A DNA stretch of 64,000 bases, taken from the NCBI RefSeq assembly GCF_005862235.1, contig NZ_VCEK01000001.1:682001-746000 (forward strand), written 5' to 3'. The stretch is from Saccharomonospora piscinae. Lineage in GTDB: Bacteria; Actinomycetota; Actinomycetes; Mycobacteriales; Pseudonocardiaceae. Both the position numbers and the translations under genes were made by a program. Below the pieces are notes generated by a model. The model was given only the letters and a program-made list of their open reading frames with translations. It was not told the DNA's origin and searched no databases. Numbering within the stretch: the first letter of the stretch is position 1; each line of letters begins with the position of its first letter. Positions 62,444-64,000 of this stretch are shown here, piece by piece.

Positions 62444-63160
62444 TCAGACTCCCGGGTGGTCGTAGTTGCTCTCCGGCAGGGCGTGCTTTTCCAGGTCGTC
62501 CAACGTGCCCAGGTAGCCCGCGACGAGCCCGACCAGCCCCTGCGCGCTGTTCCACGCGATGGTGTGAGCCTGCAGGACGTCGCCCCACACGCCGAGCGCC
62601 TTCGACACCGTGGCCACCGCGGCGGCGCCCGACAGCACCGGGCCGATCACGGTCCAGCTACTCGCCGCGGCGGCGGCGAGTTCGAGCCCGAGCGCGATCA
62701 GCAGGTCCATGAGCATCTCCAGCGAGGCCTTGATCGCGGCTGCCGCCTCGTACATGCCCACGGCCGTGGTCTCGAAGTCGCCGCCCATCGCCTCCAGGCT
62801 CTGCTGCTGGTCCCCGACCGTGCCCGCGAGCCCCGTGAAGTACTCGTTCGCGCTGTCGGCGGCGTTGCCCTGCCAGTCGTGCGCGACGGCACCGCACGCC
62901 GTCGTGATGCTGTTGGCGTACTCGGCGCTGAACTCACCGAGGTTCTTCAAGGCGATGCCCGCGCGCTGGACCGCCTCCCAGTCGCCCGCCATCTCCTGGG
63001 CGACCCACTCGAAGGGGTTGACGTCGAAGACGGCGTCGATCGCCTGCCCCACCCAGTAGGACACGCTGATGTACTGACTGATGCCGATGACGTTCTCGAG
63101 TAGGTCCGGGATCGGGTCCGACGCCTGCGGGTCCGTCAACGCGGCGGAGGGATCACTCAT
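62444..63160 (-). CDS. WXG-motif helical protein, probable type VII secretion substrate
   Basis: 238 aa. A WxG motif (W96-Q-G98 in HDWQGNAADSANEYF) sits between two long helices, as in WXG100/PPE-like ESX substrates; a hydrophobic stretch LLIALGLELAAAAASSWTVIG (near residues 150-175) follows. The C-terminus carries no recognisable toxin domain. ATG 63160, 2 bp after the EspC-like stop. No ESX ATPase or membrane channel gene is within the window. Confidence 0.78.
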   Translation of the reverse strand: MSDPSAALTDPQASDPIPDLLENVIGISQYISVSYWVGQAIDAVFDVNPFEWVAQEMAGDWEAVQRAGIALKNLGEFSAEYANSITTACGAVAHDWQGNAADSANEYFTGLAGTVGDQQQSLEAMGGDFETTAVGMYEAAAAIKASLEMLMDLLIALGLELAAAAASSWTVIGPVLSGAAAVATVSKALGVWGDVLQAHTIAWNSAQGLVGLVAGYLGTLDDLEKHALPESNYDHPGV

Positions 63161-63162
63161 GG

Positions 63163-63474
63163 TCAGTCGCCCGTCTCGTACGTGCGGTCGAGCCGCTCGG
63201 CCTTCTCGTCGTCGGTCTCCTGGTACATCACGGCGGCCTTGTCCACTTCCGCCGCCGAGGTCCGCTGGATCGTCGCGAGACGGCCGTAGTTCGCCGTCAA
63301 CGCCTCCAGCACGTCGGCCGCCGCACCGGCCACCGTGGCGAACATGCGGGCGTCGCCCGCGGTGACATTCAGGTGGTCGGACACGTAGTCCTTCGCCGCG
63401 TTGGCGTCGGACACCAGGCCGTCCATCGCCTCGCCGAACTTCCGGATGCTTCCGGGCTCCGCCCTGAATCCCAT
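63163..63474 (-). CDS. EspC-like type VII secretion target
   Basis: 103-aa helical protein beginning MGFRAEPGSIRKFGEAMDGL with two helices and a turn (LNVTAGDARMFATVAGAAAD), matching the EspC/DUF2580-like ESX substrates. It should be cosecreted with the next gene's product. ATG 63474 is chosen; no Cys. It is the first gene of the three-gene operon EspC-WXG-hypothetical. Confidence 0.8.
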   Translation of the reverse strand: MGFRAEPGSIRKFGEAMDGLVSDANAAKDYVSDHLNVTAGDARMFATVAGAAADVLEALTANYGRLATIQRTSAAEVDKAAVMYQETDDEKAERLDRTYETGD

Positions 63475-63587
63475 ACGATGCTCACCGCCGCGTCCTGGTC
63501 CGCTGTCTCGCGCGGACTGTACCAACGCCCACGGACCGGCCAGGACCGCGACGGCGAGCACGGACGCAGACGGGCAGGGAGCGAACG

Positions 63588-64000
63588 ATGTCATCCGACC
63601 GGGCGCGAGTGCGGATCCCCGCCGAACTGGCCGCGGACGGCACCGGCCTGCCCGACCGCTGCGCCCGGCACGGCCGGCCCGCCGCGAGGCGCGCCGACTT
63701 CGCCCTCCAGTCGAAGGTCCGGGTGGAGGGCAACCGGGCGTTGAGCGCCAACGCGCTCAGCACGGCGAGCAGGCTGAGCCGCTACGCCGAACGGGTGCGC
63801 GTCGTACCCGTTCGGGCCTGGCCGTTGTGCCGGTCCTGCCTGCGCCTGCGGCGCTCGTGGCTGGCGGTGACACTGCTGCTGTTCGTGGGCGGGCTCACGG
63901 CGTTCGTCGGCTCACTGCTGGTCGGCGTGCTCTCCGACGACGCTCCCCGTGCTCTCGCGGGCGCCGCCGCGGGCGGGTTCGTCGCGCTGGTGCTCTCGGC
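63588..64000 (+). CDS. Membrane protein with paired cysteines, C-terminus cut by window edge
   Basis: 137 residues are visible. The hydrophilic N-terminus has CARH (residues 25-28) and a later CRSC (81-84), a CxxH/CxxC arrangement that could bind zinc, followed by two helices (LAVTLLLFVGGLTAFVGSLL and ALAGAAAGGFVALVLS). ATG 63588 has AGGGAG about 7 nt upstream. It is divergent from the EspC-like gene; function unknown, possibly linked to the type VII cluster. Confidence 0.75.
   Translation, partial: MSSDRARVRIPAELAADGTGLPDRCARHGRPAARRADFALQSKVRVEGNRALSANALSTASRLSRYAERVRVVPVRAWPLCRSCLRLRRSWLAVTLLLFVGGLTAFVGSLLVGVLSDDAPRALAGAAAGGFVALVLS

Overview
The window is high-GC actinobacterial chromosome. 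Gene order, the split CrtYc/CrtYd cyclase, RbpA, WhiA and SufR, the many GTG starts and the 1-4 bp start/stop overlaps all point to a Pseudonocardiaceae-type organism (Saccharomonospora, Prauserella or Amycolatopsis-like; genus not provable from the window). The order sufB-sufR / mptB / ABC pair / ctaA / qor / ctaB / tkt-tal-zwf-opcA-pgl / secG-tpiA-pgk-gap / whiA-yvcK-rapZ-uvrC / ribH-ribBA-ribE-ribD-rpe-rsmB-fmt follows the core order known from Mycobacterium. Most of the window is therefore core chromosome with small accessory insertions. No rRNA, tRNA, CRISPR, IS element or prophage was recognised.

Layout. 1-2.2 kb: start of the suf Fe-S operon (sufR, sufB), minus strand. 2.3-7.7 kb: mptB mannosyltransferase, ABC-2 exporter, heme A synthase and acyl desaturase. 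7.8-13.4 kb: ATP-grasp enzyme, PAP2 phosphatase with an extra C-terminal domain, VC0807-like membrane protein, DMT transporter, quinone oxidoreductase and an FKBP lipoprotein. 13.4-17 kb: helD and ctaB. 17.3-26 kb: pentose-phosphate operon tkt-tal-pgi-zwf-opcA-pgl, with a 72-bp tandem repeat array between zwf and opcA. 26-31 kb: lone histidine kinase, rbpA, secG, then the lower-glycolysis operon gap-pgk-tpiA. 31.4-38 kb: a carotenoid locus (crtB, crtYc, crtYd, methyltransferase, CrtU-like desaturase/methylase, Rieske protein). 38-39.5 kb: PPOX/F420 enzyme and gpgS. 39.7-44.6 kb: uvrC-rapZ-yvcK-whiA operon. 44.6-44.95 kb: two facing arrays of a 21-bp repeat. 45-47.7 kb: xth, LysR and EamA exporter. 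47.7-52.3 kb: rpe-ribD-ribE-ribBA-ribH-PH riboflavin operon. 52.4-58.2 kb: hemH-gtrA-fmt-rsmB-ECF sigma-CU044_5270 protein. 58.3-60.4 kb: an SDR/MarR/TetR insertion. 60.4-62 kb: fabG-fabI (mabA-inhA type). 62-64 kb: a small type VII secretion substrate cluster and a truncated membrane protein.

Working together: most genes serve central carbon flow (pentose phosphate, lower glycolysis, riboflavin from pentose and GTP), heme and cytochrome oxidase assembly (ctaA, ctaB, hemH), envelope glycolipids (mptB, gpgS, fabG/fabI) and carotenoid modification. The least-explained parts are non-coding: the 72-bp array inside the PPP operon, the facing 21-bp arrays before xth, and a hairpin with two competing pairings between the histidine kinase and rbpA.
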